The notes: generated by a model from the letters alone, not told the origin. Positions 1 to 8,811 are shown, counted from the stretch's first letter. The stretch: 64,000 nucleotides of DNA from Halostreptopolyspora alba (GCA_003725585.1 RJMB01000021.1:35958-99957), one strand, 5' to 3'. Program-made: numbers and translations.

Positions 1-46
1 ATTCGTAAGGACCGACAGCCGTCAAACTCGTCGTGCGCTTTGTAGC

Positions 47-802
47 GTGGCCCACGTGATCACTCCGACCGAACCAGACGCGGAGACCACCCGTGTGGAC
101 GTGGTGCTCCCCTGTCTCGACGAAGCCGGCGCCCTGCCCTGGGTGCTGGGGCGCGTCCCCACCGGCTGGCGAGCGATCGTCGTCGACAACGGGTCCACCG
201 ACGGCTCCCCCGAGATCGCCGCCGACCACGGCGCCACCGTGGTGCACGAGCCGCGGCGCGGCTTCGGCGCCGCGTGTCACACCGGCCTACTCGCCTCCGA
301 CGCCGACATCGTGTGCTTCTGCGACTGCGATGCCTCCCTCGACCCCGGGACGCTTCCCACACTCGTTCGGCTCGTTCTCGACGGCACCGCGGACCTGGCC
401 CTGGGGCGCAGACGTCCGGACGGGCGCGGAGCGTGGCCGCTGCGCGCCCGGTTGGGCAACCTCGCGCTCACTCGCATGCTGCGCCGTCGGGCGGGTGTCC
501 GGCTGGGCGATCTGGGGCCGATGCGTGCCGCGCGGCGCCGGGCACTGCTCGACCTCGACCTCACGGACCGGCGCAGCGGCTACCCGCTGCAGATGGTGGT
601 CCGCGCGGCCGACGCGGGATGGCGTGTCGTGGAGCGTGACGTCACCTACCGGCCACGCACCGGAAAGTCCAAGGTGACGGGCACCTGGCTGGGTACGTTC
701 CAGGCCGTCAGGGACATGAGCGAGGTGCTGCGCGGCGAGCCCTCCCCAACGCGGCCGGCGGGCGAGAGCGGGACCGAGCCACGCCCTCCGGAGGGGGCGT
801 GA
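47..802 (+). CDS. Family 2 glycosyltransferase (dolichol-phosphate-mannose-synthase-like)
   Basis: A 251-residue cytosolic GT-A glycosyltransferase that would move a sugar from a nucleotide donor to a lipid or small acceptor. The nucleotide-binding strand VDNGSTDG lies at residues 46-53 and the metal-binding acidic segment DCDASLDP at 93-100. No C-terminal membrane helix is visible, so this is the soluble short type. The start is GTG at 47; an in-frame GTG at 56 is an alternative. The stop overlaps the next gene, which indicates translational coupling. With DUF2064, methyltransferase, GT-C-like and molybdopterin genes nearby it looks like part of an uncharacterised glycan or natural-product cassette. 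Family assignment is firm; substrate is unknown. Confidence 0.85.
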   Translation: MAHVITPTEPDAETTRVDVVLPCLDEAGALPWVLGRVPTGWRAIVVDNGSTDGSPEIAADHGATVVHEPRRGFGAACHTGLLASDADIVCFCDCDASLDPGTLPTLVRLVLDGTADLALGRRRPDGRGAWPLRARLGNLALTRMLRRRAGVRLGDLGPMRAARRRALLDLDLTDRRSGYPLQMVVRAADAGWRVVERDVTYRPRTGKSKVTGTWLGTFQAVRDMSEVLRGEPSPTRPAGESGTEPRPPEGA

Positions 803-1449
803 TGCCGCCCACCGGCCCGGTCACCCTGATGGTCATCGCCAAGGAGCCGGTGCCCGGCCGCGCGAAAACCCGCCTCGTTCCCCCCTACACCCCCACGGAG
901 GCCGCCGCTCTGGCCCGGGCGGCGCTCGGCGACACCCTGGAGGTGGTGAGCGCCAGCCCCGCGCGCCGGCGGGTACTGGTGCTCGACGGGAGCCCGGGGC
1001 CCTGGATCCCACCGGGTTTCGACGTGGTACCGCAGTGCGAGGGTGGCCTGGACGCACGCCTCGCGGCGGCCTTCGGGGCGTGCGACGGACCAGCGTTGCT
1101 CATCGGCATGGACACGCCGCAGGTGACGCCGCGGATTCTGGCGCCCGCACTGTCCCTCGACGGATGCGCTGCGGGACGGGCGTGGTTCGGCCCGGCCGCC
1201 GACGGTGGTTTCTGGGCTCTGGGGCTGGCCGAGCCCTCCCCGGAACTGGTGCGCGGGGTGCCCATGTCCACCCCCGTCACCGGCGAGGTCCAGCGGCAGC
1301 GGCTCGTCGACGCCGGTCTGACCGTGGGCGACCTGCCGACACTGCGCGACGTCGACACCGCGCACGACGCCGCCCTGGTGGCCAGGGACGCCCCGGGGGG
1401 ACGGTTCGCCGCGGAGGTCGCCCGGATCGCCCGGGTGGGTGCCCGGTGA
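799..1449 (+). CDS. DUF2064 / TIGR04282-family GT-A-like nucleotidyl-sugar protein
   Basis: A 216-residue protein of the DUF2064 family, which adopts the GT-A fold and is related to nucleotidyltransferases and glycosyltransferases. The diagnostic N-terminal AKEPVPGRAKTRL sits at residues 14-26, followed by a GMDTPQV segment near residue 105 and an ADGGFWALGL segment near 135, which form the presumed nucleotide and metal pocket. It starts with GTG at 799 or the adjacent ATG at 802, after GGAGGGG, overlapping the glycosyltransferase stop. Its own stop overlaps the GTG of the methyltransferase. Some family members act in arsenosugar biosynthesis, but nothing here supports arsenic chemistry. Confidence 0.82.
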   Translation: MMPPTGPVTLMVIAKEPVPGRAKTRLVPPYTPTEAAALARAALGDTLEVVSASPARRRVLVLDGSPGPWIPPGFDVVPQCEGGLDARLAAAFGACDGPALLIGMDTPQVTPRILAPALSLDGCAAGRAWFGPAADGGFWALGLAEPSPELVRGVPMSTPVTGEVQRQRLVDAGLTVGDLPTLRDVDTAHDAALVARDAPGGRFAAEVARIARVGAR

Positions 1450-2117
1450 GCACGGTCGATTCGGCGTGTGGCCGCGCCTCCGTCGCCTGGCGGGCCGATC
1501 CCTACACCGACGCGTTGCGCACCGGGCGGGGGCCGCTGTTCCTCCGCCGCCACGACGGCTGGCTACTCCCCCTGGAAGTGGAGCGCTGGTGTGACCAGGC
1601 CGACTCCGCCGACATGGCGGTGTTGCGCAGATGCGAGGGACCCGTTCTCGACATCGGGTGCGGCCCCGGCCGGCTGGTCGCCGCGCTCGCCGCGCACGGC
1701 AGCCGGGCGCTGGGCATCGACGTGCATCCCGCGGCCGTGGCGCGCGCGGTCCACAGCGGCGGGTCGGCGCTGTGCCGGTCGGTCTTCGACGGCCTGCCGG
1801 GGGAAGGCCGGTGGGGTACGGCGCTGCTGCTCGACGGCAACATCGGCATCGGCGGCGCCCCGGAAGCGTTGTTGCGCCGGGTCGCCGAGATCACCGCGCC
1901 GCGGGGACTCCTGCTGGTCGAGGGGGCCTGCGCCGACGTGGACGAGCGGGTCGAGGTGCGCGTCGACGACACTCGTGGCGGGCTCGGGGCCACGTTCCCG
2001 TGGGCCCGGGCGGGGATCTCGGCCGTGGAGCGGCACGGCCGCGCCGCGGGATGGACCGCGGTCGAGGAGTGGTCCACGGAGGAACGCTGCTTCGTCGCGC
2101 TGCGCCGCGCCAACTGA
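1446..2117 (+). CDS. Class I SAM-dependent methyltransferase
   Basis: A 223-residue Rossmann-fold methyltransferase. The SAM-binding motif LDIGCGPG is at residues 68-75, followed by the acidic ribose-binding end of strand 2 (GIDVH) near residue 92. GTG at 1446 is chosen because it overlaps the preceding stop by 4 nt (GTGA); upstream in-frame sequence is only another frame of the DUF2064 gene. Third of three coupled genes, so it probably methylates a product of the two GT-A-like enzymes. An inverted repeat follows at 2130-2161. The acceptor (O, N or C) cannot be told from sequence. Confidence 0.85.
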   Translation: MSTVDSACGRASVAWRADPYTDALRTGRGPLFLRRHDGWLLPLEVERWCDQADSADMAVLRRCEGPVLDIGCGPGRLVAALAAHGSRALGIDVHPAAVARAVHSGGSALCRSVFDGLPGEGRWGTALLLDGNIGIGGAPEALLRRVAEITAPRGLLLVEGACADVDERVEVRVDDTRGGLGATFPWARAGISAVERHGRAAGWTAVEEWSTEERCFVALRRAN

Positions 2118-2129
2118 GCCACCGTGGGG

Positions 2130-2161
2130 CGGCCGGACGACACGCGCCCCGCATCCGGCCG
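2130..2161. terminator. Convergent-gene hairpin
   Basis: CGGCCGGA at 2130-2137 is perfectly complementary to TCCGGCCG at 2154-2161, with a 16-nt loop. It lies in the 47-bp gap between the convergent methyltransferase and the zinc-ribbon gene, and could end transcription from both sides. There is no U-tract. Confidence 0.45.
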
Positions 2162-2164
2162 GTC

Positions 2165-3496
2165 TCAGGTCTGCTGGTAGACGACCCCGCTGATGGCGCA
2201 CTGGTCGCACCACATCAGGTAACACATGCCCTCGAAGTCCCACAGGTCGGCAACGTTGACCTGCCCCGCCGCGATCATCGTGTCCGCGCAGTCCGGGCAG
2301 GAGGGGTAGTCCGGGTCCTGGATCCAGGTGGGTTCGCCACCGACCCGATGGAGGTTCTCCCGGTCATTGGATATCGCCCAGTCCTGCCACCACCAGCGTT
2401 GCTCCAGCCGGACCAGTTCGACCCCGGTCGCGGGGATGGCCTCGTCCGCGGGTTCCAGACCCGGTTGTCGCTCCGGAGGATCGACCACGAACGTCATCGC
2501 CAGGTCGGCGGGGGCGCCATCGGCGTCGTGGCGGACGTAGCTGACCTCGGTGTAGGGACCGCACTCCGCGCACCAGACGAACTCGACCCGAGCGCGCGAG
2601 GTGACACCGACATCAGGGGGCACCGAGGGCAGGTAAAGGAGTCGGTGCAGCCGTTTCCGGCAACGCGGGCACGCGAGATCGATACAGCCACTGGTCAGGG
2701 CCTGTGGGTCACGTTGGGAGGCCACTGGCCAACTGGACTGGTGCGCGCGCAGCGGATTCCGTGTCGCCCATCGCCGCAGGAGGTCGGCGGGGAACGCCAG
2801 GTGCCACGGAGACGCGCTGTGCAGGCGCCTGAGCTCACCGCCGCCCAGTGTGTAACCGACGCTGTGTAGGTCGTCCTCCGCCGGCGACAACCGTGCCAGC
2901 ACGTCCGGCCGCCGGGTCTGGAGAAGACATCGCAGTGCCCGCTCACGGCGGAGCTCGTCATCCGGGTCGGCGCGCTCCCACAACCGAGCGATCTCGGACT
3001 CGTCCGCGACTCTCCACGGCCACTCCGCGAAGTAGAACCCTTCGCTCGGGCTCAACTCCCACAACGAGGGAAGGTGCGCGGCGAGTGACTCGGCCTGGTG
3101 CACCGAGACGTAGGCGAGGATCTCCGCAGCGGCATCGTTGGGTCCACTGGTCAGGCGATGGACCGCCCGCTCGGCCAGTTCGCGCAGGAGTGAGGAGGGC
3201 AGCCGGTCGAGGACCGCGTGGAGGTACGGGCCGGTGGCGCACGCGTCGCTTCGTAGGGCGAGCCGTGCGATCTCCACCAGCGTGGCGGAATCGTCCGGTT
3301 CCGGCAGCAGTGCGGCGGTCTCCTCGGCTGAGAACGGACGCGCCGACAGCGCGGACCAGATCTCCGCCGCTCGCCTCAGTCCCACGGTCACTCCAGATCT
3401 GTCGACCGGTTCCCCGCTGTCGACATCGCTCTCGCGTCCGGTCGTGTCCCTGTTGTCCCCGACGATGACGGCCGCACCCAGCCTTTCGCCGAGCAC
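2165..3496 (-). CDS. Hypothetical protein with zinc-ribbon cysteine pairs, DUF1963-like C-terminus
   Basis: A 443-residue soluble protein I cannot assign a function. Roughly residues 1-260 are helical and Arg/Leu/Glu-rich. The middle holds CPRCRKR and, 40 residues on, CAEC. The C-terminal 60 residues have CPDC and a CDQC pair around a tryptophan-rich segment and the phrase GGEPTWIQDPDYPSCPDC, which resembles the C-terminus of DUF1963 (YwqG-type) proteins. The cysteine pairs suggest structural zinc. The start is ATG at 3496; a start further in is possible because the first 30 residues are low in complexity. It stands alone between two inverted neighbours. Confidence 0.6.
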   Translation of the reverse strand: MLGERLGAAVIVGDNRDTTGRESDVDSGEPVDRSGVTVGLRRAAEIWSALSARPFSAEETAALLPEPDDSATLVEIARLALRSDACATGPYLHAVLDRLPSSLLRELAERAVHRLTSGPNDAAAEILAYVSVHQAESLAAHLPSLWELSPSEGFYFAEWPWRVADESEIARLWERADPDDELRRERALRCLLQTRRPDVLARLSPAEDDLHSVGYTLGGGELRRLHSASPWHLAFPADLLRRWATRNPLRAHQSSWPVASQRDPQALTSGCIDLACPRCRKRLHRLLYLPSVPPDVGVTSRARVEFVWCAECGPYTEVSYVRHDADGAPADLAMTFVVDPPERQPGLEPADEAIPATGVELVRLEQRWWWQDWAISNDRENLHRVGGEPTWIQDPDYPSCPDCADTMIAAGQVNVADLWDFEGMCYLMWCDQCAISGVVYQQT

Positions 3497-3602
3497 CCCT
3501 CGGGCGCGCCGTCATCCGATCCCCAGCACCGGGGCCACAGAGCCTGTCCGCCACCGCCCCATCCGAGGGCCGCGGCCCCACCCGGTGCGTGGCGGTTCCC
3601 CG

Positions 3603-5015
3603 TCACCAACTGGTCAGCAGCAGATGGTTGAGGGCCAGGGCCAACACCGCCTGGGCCACCAGCCAGACCCGGTGGTCGCGGCTGGGGAGGAGCGCCGCGG
3701 CGGCCGGTAGCCAGACGGTGAAGGGCAGCCAGATGCGTTCGGTCTCCGCCTTGCTCATGCCCGACAGGTCCGCCACCGCGATGACGAGCAGTATCGCGAC
3801 GACGAACACGGCCAACGCGTCTCGGCCCGTCGCGTCGCCCACACGGGCGCGCCAGCGCCGGACACCGCCGACGGCGCCCACCACGGCCCGGCGCACCCCC
3901 GCCACCGCCGCCAGGCCCGCCATGAGTACCGCGTTGCCGAGGTTGCCCCACAGCCAGTAGCTGTACGGCCGGTGCTCGGCCACACCCTCGTAGTAGCGCT
4001 CGACCAGCAGGTCGTACCCCTCCCACCAGTAGAACCCCGCCAGGGTGAAGGCCGCGGCCACCGCCAGGGCCCCGACGAGAACGGGAGGCAACGGGCGCGC
4101 GGTGCGCGTGTACACCAGGATCGCCACGGCCGGGATCGCCATCAGGGCCAGGCCGTAGGACAGGTAGACCAGCAGACCGAACAGCAGCCCGGCGGCGAGC
4201 GCCGTGAGGGCCGGCAACCGTACCGCGCGGGTCGCCGCCAGGGCCAGCAGCGCCAGCCCCCACGCCGCCACCGCCGCGAAGTAGCCGTCGGCCGAGGCTC
4301 CCACCAGGACGGCGTTGGGCGCGAGCACCACAAACGGAGCGGCCCGGCGGGCGATCCCCTCGCCCGCCAGCGCGCGCACCGTGACGAGGATGGCCACCGT
4401 GGCGGTGCTTCCCACGGTGATGCACCAGGCCCCGGCCCAGCCGCCGCCCTCCAGACCGATGCGGTCGAGGAGGACGAAGGTGAGGACGGCGCCCGGCGGG
4501 TGCCCGGCGATGTGCGCCGCCCACGAGTTGTCCGCGGCCATCAGGATGTGCTGGGTGAACGTTTCGAGCGCCGCGCCGATGTCGGAGAACCGGTCGATGC
4601 CCTGGAGGTACTCGTGTTCCGTGGTGAGCCGGTTGGCCACACCACGGTGCCACCCGTCGATGAGGGCCAGTGACCACGTCCAGGCCATCGCCACCACCCA
4701 CGTCACGGCGGCCAGCCGGCGCCAGGACAGCCGCGACGCGACGCTGGGGCCGTAGGCGACGACGGCCACCGCGACGGTCAGCGCGGCCGGGGTTCCCGGC
4801 CCCACGTGTGGTAACCAGTCGGCGTACAGCGGGGGCCAGTTCACGTGCAGGTCGCCGTTCATGCCCTCGCCGTCGTACTCCAGGATCCAGCCAACCACGG
4901 CGACCACGCCGACGAAGATCACCGCGAGGACGGCCGTCCACAGGTCCGCCGGGCGTCGTGGACCCTCGCTCGGTTCCGTCGCGGGAGTCACTGGGGAGGT
5001 TCCGGTTTCGGTCAC
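3603..5015 (-). CDS. Polytopic membrane protein, putative GT-C-type glycosyltransferase
   Basis: A 470-residue integral membrane protein with about eleven hydrophobic segments after a short Pro/Glu-rich cytosolic N-terminus (residues 1-26). A long extracytoplasmic loop holds an AGHPPGAVL segment near residue 185 and an aromatic YYEGVAEHRPYSYWLWGN segment near 340, in the style of GT-C enzymes that use polyprenyl-phosphate sugars. I see no classic DxD or ExD catalytic motif, so the enzymatic role is inferred from topology and from the glycosyltransferase neighbourhood. It is divergently transcribed from the b561/molybdopterin gene, so the ~190-bp gap likely holds both promoters. Confidence 0.6.
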   Translation of the reverse strand: MTETGTSPVTPATEPSEGPRRPADLWTAVLAVIFVGVVAVVGWILEYDGEGMNGDLHVNWPPLYADWLPHVGPGTPAALTVAVAVVAYGPSVASRLSWRRLAAVTWVVAMAWTWSLALIDGWHRGVANRLTTEHEYLQGIDRFSDIGAALETFTQHILMAADNSWAAHIAGHPPGAVLTFVLLDRIGLEGGGWAGAWCITVGSTATVAILVTVRALAGEGIARRAAPFVVLAPNAVLVGASADGYFAAVAAWGLALLALAATRAVRLPALTALAAGLLFGLLVYLSYGLALMAIPAVAILVYTRTARPLPPVLVGALAVAAAFTLAGFYWWEGYDLLVERYYEGVAEHRPYSYWLWGNLGNAVLMAGLAAVAGVRRAVVGAVGGVRRWRARVGDATGRDALAVFVVAILLVIAVADLSGMSKAETERIWLPFTVWLPAAAALLPSRDHRVWLVAQAVLALALNHLLLTSW

Positions 5016-5205
5016 GCCGTTACGGTATGCCCGTGTGGGGGGTGACCGGAACTATCGGCGCGAGCTGTCATCGAACCGTCAGATCCTCCGGGCGGCGGGC
5101 GCGACGTCACCGTTTCGTCATGCTCGGTCCACGCCCGCGGCGGGGCGACACGGCCTAGTGTCGGGTCAGTACCCACCGGCACCCACACTGGCTGGATCGA
5201 GCACC

Positions 5206-6510
5206 GTGAACGGGACCCACACCGAGCCTCCCACCAGCAACGCTCCACCGGGACCCACGCGCCCCGAGTTCTGGCGCAGCCCGTTGCGTGGCCCGTGGCT
5301 GACCTCGGTTCTCGGCCTAGTGCTGCTCGTGGGCATCGCCGTGCTGTTCGCCACTGGGCTGTTGTCGTACGCCGCCTACAACCCCGACCTCGCCGAGGTG
5401 AACGACAAGACTCCGGACAAGGGCTTGCTGGGCCACTATCTCTTCGACTGGCCAACACGTCCGTACTGGCTCTACCGCCTCACCCAGGGAGTGCACGTCA
5501 CCCTGGGGGTGACGCTGGTGCCGGTGCTGCTCGCCAAGCTCTGGTCGGTGATACCGAAACTGTTCACCTGGCCGCCGGTGCGCTCGCTGGGACACGCCCT
5601 GGAACGGATCTCGCTCCTGCTGCTGGTGGGCGGCGCGCTGTTCGAGTTCGTCACCGGCGTATTCAACGTGCAGCTGAACTACGTCTTCCCCGGTTCGTTC
5701 TACCCGCTGCACTTCTACGGGGCGTGGGTGTTCATCGCCGCGTTCCTCGCCCACACGGCGCTCAAAACCCCCACCGCGTGGCGCACACTGCGACGCCGTG
5801 GCCTGCGTGAAGAGCTACGCACCCCATTGTCCGAGACCCGGCCGGAGCCCGCTGACGAGACCGGGCTGGTCTCCCCGCGTCCGGACCCGCCCACGATGTC
5901 GCGGCGAGGGGCGCTCGGCCTGGTCGCGGCGGGTTCGCTCACCCTGCTGGGCACGACCGTGGGACAGAGCCTCGGTGGCCCACTGCGCGACACCGCCCTG
6001 TTCGCGCCGCGCGGCCAGCGAGTGGGATCCGGCCCCAACGGGTTCCAGGTGAACACGACCGCCACGGCGGCCGGGGTCCGTGAGTCGGACATCGGCCCGG
6101 AGTGGCGACTGACCCTCCGCCGGGACGACCAGGAGGTCGTCCTGACGCTCGAGGAGCTGCTGGAGCTGCCGCGACACACGGTGGAGCTACCCATCGCCTG
6201 TGTCGAGGGGTGGTCCACGAGCGATCAGCGGTGGAGCGGGGTTCCTCTGTCCGACCTGGCCGAGCTCGTCGGCCCGGTTGACCGTCCCGTCGACGCGCTC
6301 GTGAACTCCGTCCAGAGCAGCGGCGCGTTCCGGTCCGCGGCCCTGCGGGAGAACCAGGTTCGCGACCCGCGGTCGCTGCTGGCGACCCACGTCAACGGGG
6401 CCGAGCTGTCCCCGGATCACGGCTATCCGGCCCGGGTCATCGTCCCGGCGGCCCCCGGTGTGCTGAACACCAAGTGGGTTACCCGGATCACCTTCACGGA
6501 GACGGAATGA
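5206..6510 (+). CDS. Cytochrome-b561-like membrane domain fused to a molybdopterin-dependent oxidoreductase domain
   Basis: A fusion of about 434 residues. Residues ~25-190 form a four-helix heme-b membrane domain with histidines in the helices. A linker is followed by a twin-arginine-like helix (SRRGALGLVAAG) near 235-255, then a sulfite-oxidase-type domain. Cys332 in PIACVEGWS is the expected molybdenum ligand. The architecture predicts an extracytoplasmic Moco enzyme passing electrons to its own membrane cytochrome; substrate unknown. GTG 5206 is preferred; an in-frame GTG at 5158 would add 16 residues. Its stop overlaps the next start (ATGA). The fdhD/moeA genes 27 kb away may serve its cofactor. 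Confidence 0.78.
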   Translation: MNGTHTEPPTSNAPPGPTRPEFWRSPLRGPWLTSVLGLVLLVGIAVLFATGLLSYAAYNPDLAEVNDKTPDKGLLGHYLFDWPTRPYWLYRLTQGVHVTLGVTLVPVLLAKLWSVIPKLFTWPPVRSLGHALERISLLLLVGGALFEFVTGVFNVQLNYVFPGSFYPLHFYGAWVFIAAFLAHTALKTPTAWRTLRRRGLREELRTPLSETRPEPADETGLVSPRPDPPTMSRRGALGLVAAGSLTLLGTTVGQSLGGPLRDTALFAPRGQRVGSGPNGFQVNTTATAAGVRESDIGPEWRLTLRRDDQEVVLTLEELLELPRHTVELPIACVEGWSTSDQRWSGVPLSDLAELVGPVDRPVDALVNSVQSSGAFRSAALRENQVRDPRSLLATHVNGAELSPDHGYPARVIVPAAPGVLNTKWVTRITFTETE

Positions 6511-6986
6511 CCAACGACACCGCGACCAGCCGCGGCGGCCGGGTCCGGGCCGTGATCGACCCCTCCCCGGCGCGCCTCGTCGTCCTCGCCCTGTCGTTCG
6601 GGGTTGTGCTCTACGCCGGACCGCGGCTGTTGGGCGACGACGCGTTGGGAACCGCGGTGTGGTTCCTCGGGGCCGCCGTCGTGCACGACCTGGTCCTCCT
6701 GCCGGGATACACGCTCGCCGACCGGGGGCTGCGGGCGCTCGGGGGACGCCGCGCGGGTGGCCCCCCGACCTGGATCAACTTCGTGCGCGTCCCGGTGTTC
6801 CTGTCCGGTCTGCTGTTGTTGGTGTGGTTCCCGTTGATCCTGCGGCGGGTCGACCACTACGAGACCACGACGGGGCTGTCCGGGGATGTCTACCTCGGGC
6901 GCTGGCTCGTGGTGACCGCCGTCCTGGTCGTCGCCTCGGCCCTGTGGTTCGCCGCCACCCGGTGGTACCGCCGCGCGCGCCGGTGA
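6507..6986 (+). CDS. Small four-helix membrane protein, partner of the b561/molybdopterin gene
   Basis: A 159-residue protein with four hydrophobic segments (about residues 22-40, 48-66, 94-112 and 128-148) and an Arg-rich cytosolic C-terminus. ATG 6507 overlaps the preceding stop by 4 nt, so the two are co-translated. No known domain is recognised. Coupling to the Moco protein suggests an accessory or electron-transfer subunit, but no heme-binding pattern is clear. Confidence 0.65.
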   Translation: MTNDTATSRGGRVRAVIDPSPARLVVLALSFGVVLYAGPRLLGDDALGTAVWFLGAAVVHDLVLLPGYTLADRGLRALGGRRAGGPPTWINFVRVPVFLSGLLLLVWFPLILRRVDHYETTTGLSGDVYLGRWLVVTAVLVVASALWFAATRWYRRARR

Positions 6987-7026
6987 CGACCGGGGCCGGA
7001 GCTCCCGCGCGCGGCCGCGCGTTCGC

Positions 7027-7731
7027 TCAGCGGTTCCCGTGGGGTTCGCCGGACGCGGTGTCGAACGGGGTGACCAGGCCACCGCCGTCCTCGGCGACGC
7101 GGTACATGGTGCGCATGGTCTCGGTGTCGTTGAGGCGTGGGAACGGCGCTTCCGGCGGATCGACGCCGAGGAAGTCGCACAGCGGTCGCCATCCCTGGCT
7201 GACCTCGAAGACGAGCAGGCGCTCGGCGGGCAGGCTCGCGCGGACCTCGGCGACGTGCCGTTCGAACACCTCCACGGCGTGGTCCTCCCCGGGGTCCATG
7301 GCCCCGAAGCTGGGGATCGCGATCCTCTCCCTGATGAGTTCGCCGAACTCGGCCATGGACCGGAACGGCTCGGGGGCCTCGTTGAAGTCGTCCACGGCCA
7401 CGTAGCGCAGGATGCTGTCGCGCAGGCTGACGTACCACCGTCGCGGATCGCGGACGGTGAGGACCACCTTCGCCCCCGGGTAGGCCGCGGCGAGCTCCCG
7501 CCAGTAGAACGAGCTGGGCCAGTCGACGGTCGCGTTGTAGCCCCGCAGCACCCAGTCCCAGTCCACGTCCCCGTTGCTGCGCAGGGCGTGGGCCCACCGC
7601 TCCCCCTGGGTACCGGGATCGCCCATCACCTCGAACATGTGGTGGCACGGGCCGAACCCGAGTTCCTCGAGCGCCGCCTTCAGCGAGCTCGTGCCCGTGC
7701 GCGGGAACCCCGCGCCGATGACCTGGACCAT
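7027..7731 (-). CDS. Sulfotransferase family protein (PF17784-like)
   Basis: A 234-residue P-loop protein of the actinobacterial sulfotransferase family. VIGAGFPRTGTSSLK at residues 4-18 matches the 5'-phosphosulfate-binding loop, and RDPRRWY near residue 100 matches the 3'-phosphate-binding region of PAPS enzymes. The start at 7731 is preferred because AAAGG precedes it at proper spacing and the P-loop should be N-terminal; a longer frame to 7827 is very Arg-rich and unlikely. A perfect inverted repeat lies 60 bp upstream. Some members are annotated as NAD-dependent epimerases in error. Acceptor unknown. Confidence 0.75.
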   Translation of the reverse strand: MVQVIGAGFPRTGTSSLKAALEELGFGPCHHMFEVMGDPGTQGERWAHALRSNGDVDWDWVLRGYNATVDWPSSFYWRELAAAYPGAKVVLTVRDPRRWYVSLRDSILRYVAVDDFNEAPEPFRSMAEFGELIRERIAIPSFGAMDPGEDHAVEVFERHVAEVRASLPAERLLVFEVSQGWRPLCDFLGVDPPEAPFPRLNDTETMRTMYRVAEDGGGLVTPFDTASGEPHGNR

Positions 7732-7790
7732 GTGCGCCCTTTCTCGGGTCGGCCGTTCCCGGTCGTTTCGTGACCGTCGCGCCACGATGA

Positions 7791-7806
7791 GCGACATAAA
7801 TGTCGC
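7791..7806. promoter_or_regulatory. Perfect 7-2-7 inverted repeat, candidate operator
   Basis: GCGACAT-AA-ATGTCGC lies between the TetR gene and the sulfotransferase gene, both on the minus strand. Short arms with a 2-bp spacer suit a dimeric repressor site. Which protein binds is unknown; the sequence differs from the TAAGCG sites near 8561. Confidence 0.45.
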
Positions 7807-7884
7807 ATCGAGCGCGAAGCCGGTCAAGGGGGAGCACGGCGCCCCATCGCCCGCGTGCCTCGCCGACGCACGGGACGGTTCGGG

Positions 7885-8508
7885 TCAGCGCGCCCCCACC
7901 ATCCGCAACGCCAGCTCGCAGTAGTGGTCGGCGATCTCGTCGGGGGTCCACTCGCCCTCGTCGCGGTACCAACGGGCCAGGTCGATCTGCAGCGAGAGCA
8001 GCGCCAGCGTGGTCATGCGGGGGGCCGGGGTGTCGAACACCCCCGCGTCGACACCGGCCTGCACGAGCCGGTGCATCTCGTCGTGGGTCGACCGGCGAAG
8101 ATCGGCGATGTCGCGCTGGTGTTCGGGGCTGAGCGCGGACAGCTCGTAGTTCACGATGCGCGCGCTGGTGTGACCGCGGGCGTGGTGCGCCACGAACGTG
8201 CGCACGACCGCGACGAGCCGCTCGGCGGGATCATCCCGGCTCGCGGCGGCCTCGCGCACGAGGCGCAGCGTTGACTCGTGCCCCCGCCGGGAGATCAGGT
8301 AGAGCAGCTCCTCCTTGGACCTGTGGTGGACGTACACCGCCGCCGGGCTCATCCCCGCCGCCGCCGCGATATCCCGGGTCGTCGTGCCGTGGAAGCCCTT
8401 GGCGGCGAACGCCTCGATCGCGGCCGTGATGAGCCGCGTCCTGGCGTCCGCGGGAGTTTCCTCGCTGGACGAGGGGCCGGCGCCCTGGTGCTCGGGGGAC
8501 TGACTCAT
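7885..8508 (-). CDS. TetR/AcrR family transcriptional regulator
   Basis: A 207-residue TetR-type repressor. The helix-turn-helix covers about residues 42-63 (TTRDIAAAAGMSPAAVYVHH), followed by an all-helical ligand and dimerisation domain. The ATG at 8508 has GAAGGA upstream. It is divergent from the paired acyl-CoA dehydrogenase genes, with palindromic sites in the shared 303-bp gap, so it most likely represses that operon and itself and responds to an acyl-CoA. The effector is inferred from context. Confidence 0.85.
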   Translation of the reverse strand: MSQSPEHQGAGPSSSEETPADARTRLITAAIEAFAAKGFHGTTTRDIAAAAGMSPAAVYVHHRSKEELLYLISRRGHESTLRLVREAAASRDDPAERLVAVVRTFVAHHARGHTSARIVNYELSALSPEHQRDIADLRRSTHDEMHRLVQAGVDAGVFDTPAPRMTTLALLSLQIDLARWYRDEGEWTPDEIADHYCELALRMVGAR

Positions 8509-8560
8509 GCGATTCCTTCGGAGCGGGTGTGTTGACGAGGATGCCAGACATGGAGGATGC

Positions 8561-8593
8561 TAAGCGCACGCTTACCCAGCTAATCAAGCGCTT
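8561..8593. promoter_or_regulatory. Tandem palindromic operators between tetR and the acyl-CoA dehydrogenase operon
   Basis: TAAGCG-CA-CGCTTA at 8561-8574 is a perfect palindrome with a 2-bp spacer. A second palindrome, AAGCGCTT, is at 8586-8593 inside TCAAGCGCTTAG, 25 bp away and so about two and a half helical turns. Both use the same half-site. This layout is typical of TetR regulators of acyl-CoA metabolism. They would control both divergent promoters. The rest of the gap up to 8811 holds no gene I can support. Confidence 0.65.
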
Positions 8594-8811
8594 AGTCAGG
8601 CGGGGAGGGGCAACGTGGGGCGTCGCTTCGGTCTCGTCACACCCCCGATCAGCGACGGCCCCATCCCGAGTCCGCGGACCGCCGACCGTGGGGATCTCAG
8701 GCCGTCAGGCCGGCCAGCCGTCGCGCACGGATGGGCACCCCTGCCCGGCGGCACCCACCAGGAGCGCGTCAGGCCGCGGCGACGCCGGCGCGAAGCGAAA
8801 GCGAGGACACC

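Noticed and set aside
1035..1445. Long N-terminal extension of the methyltransferase frame back to 1035
   Set aside because: It overlaps the DUF2064 gene completely in another frame; GTG 1446 overlaps the preceding stop and fits the family.
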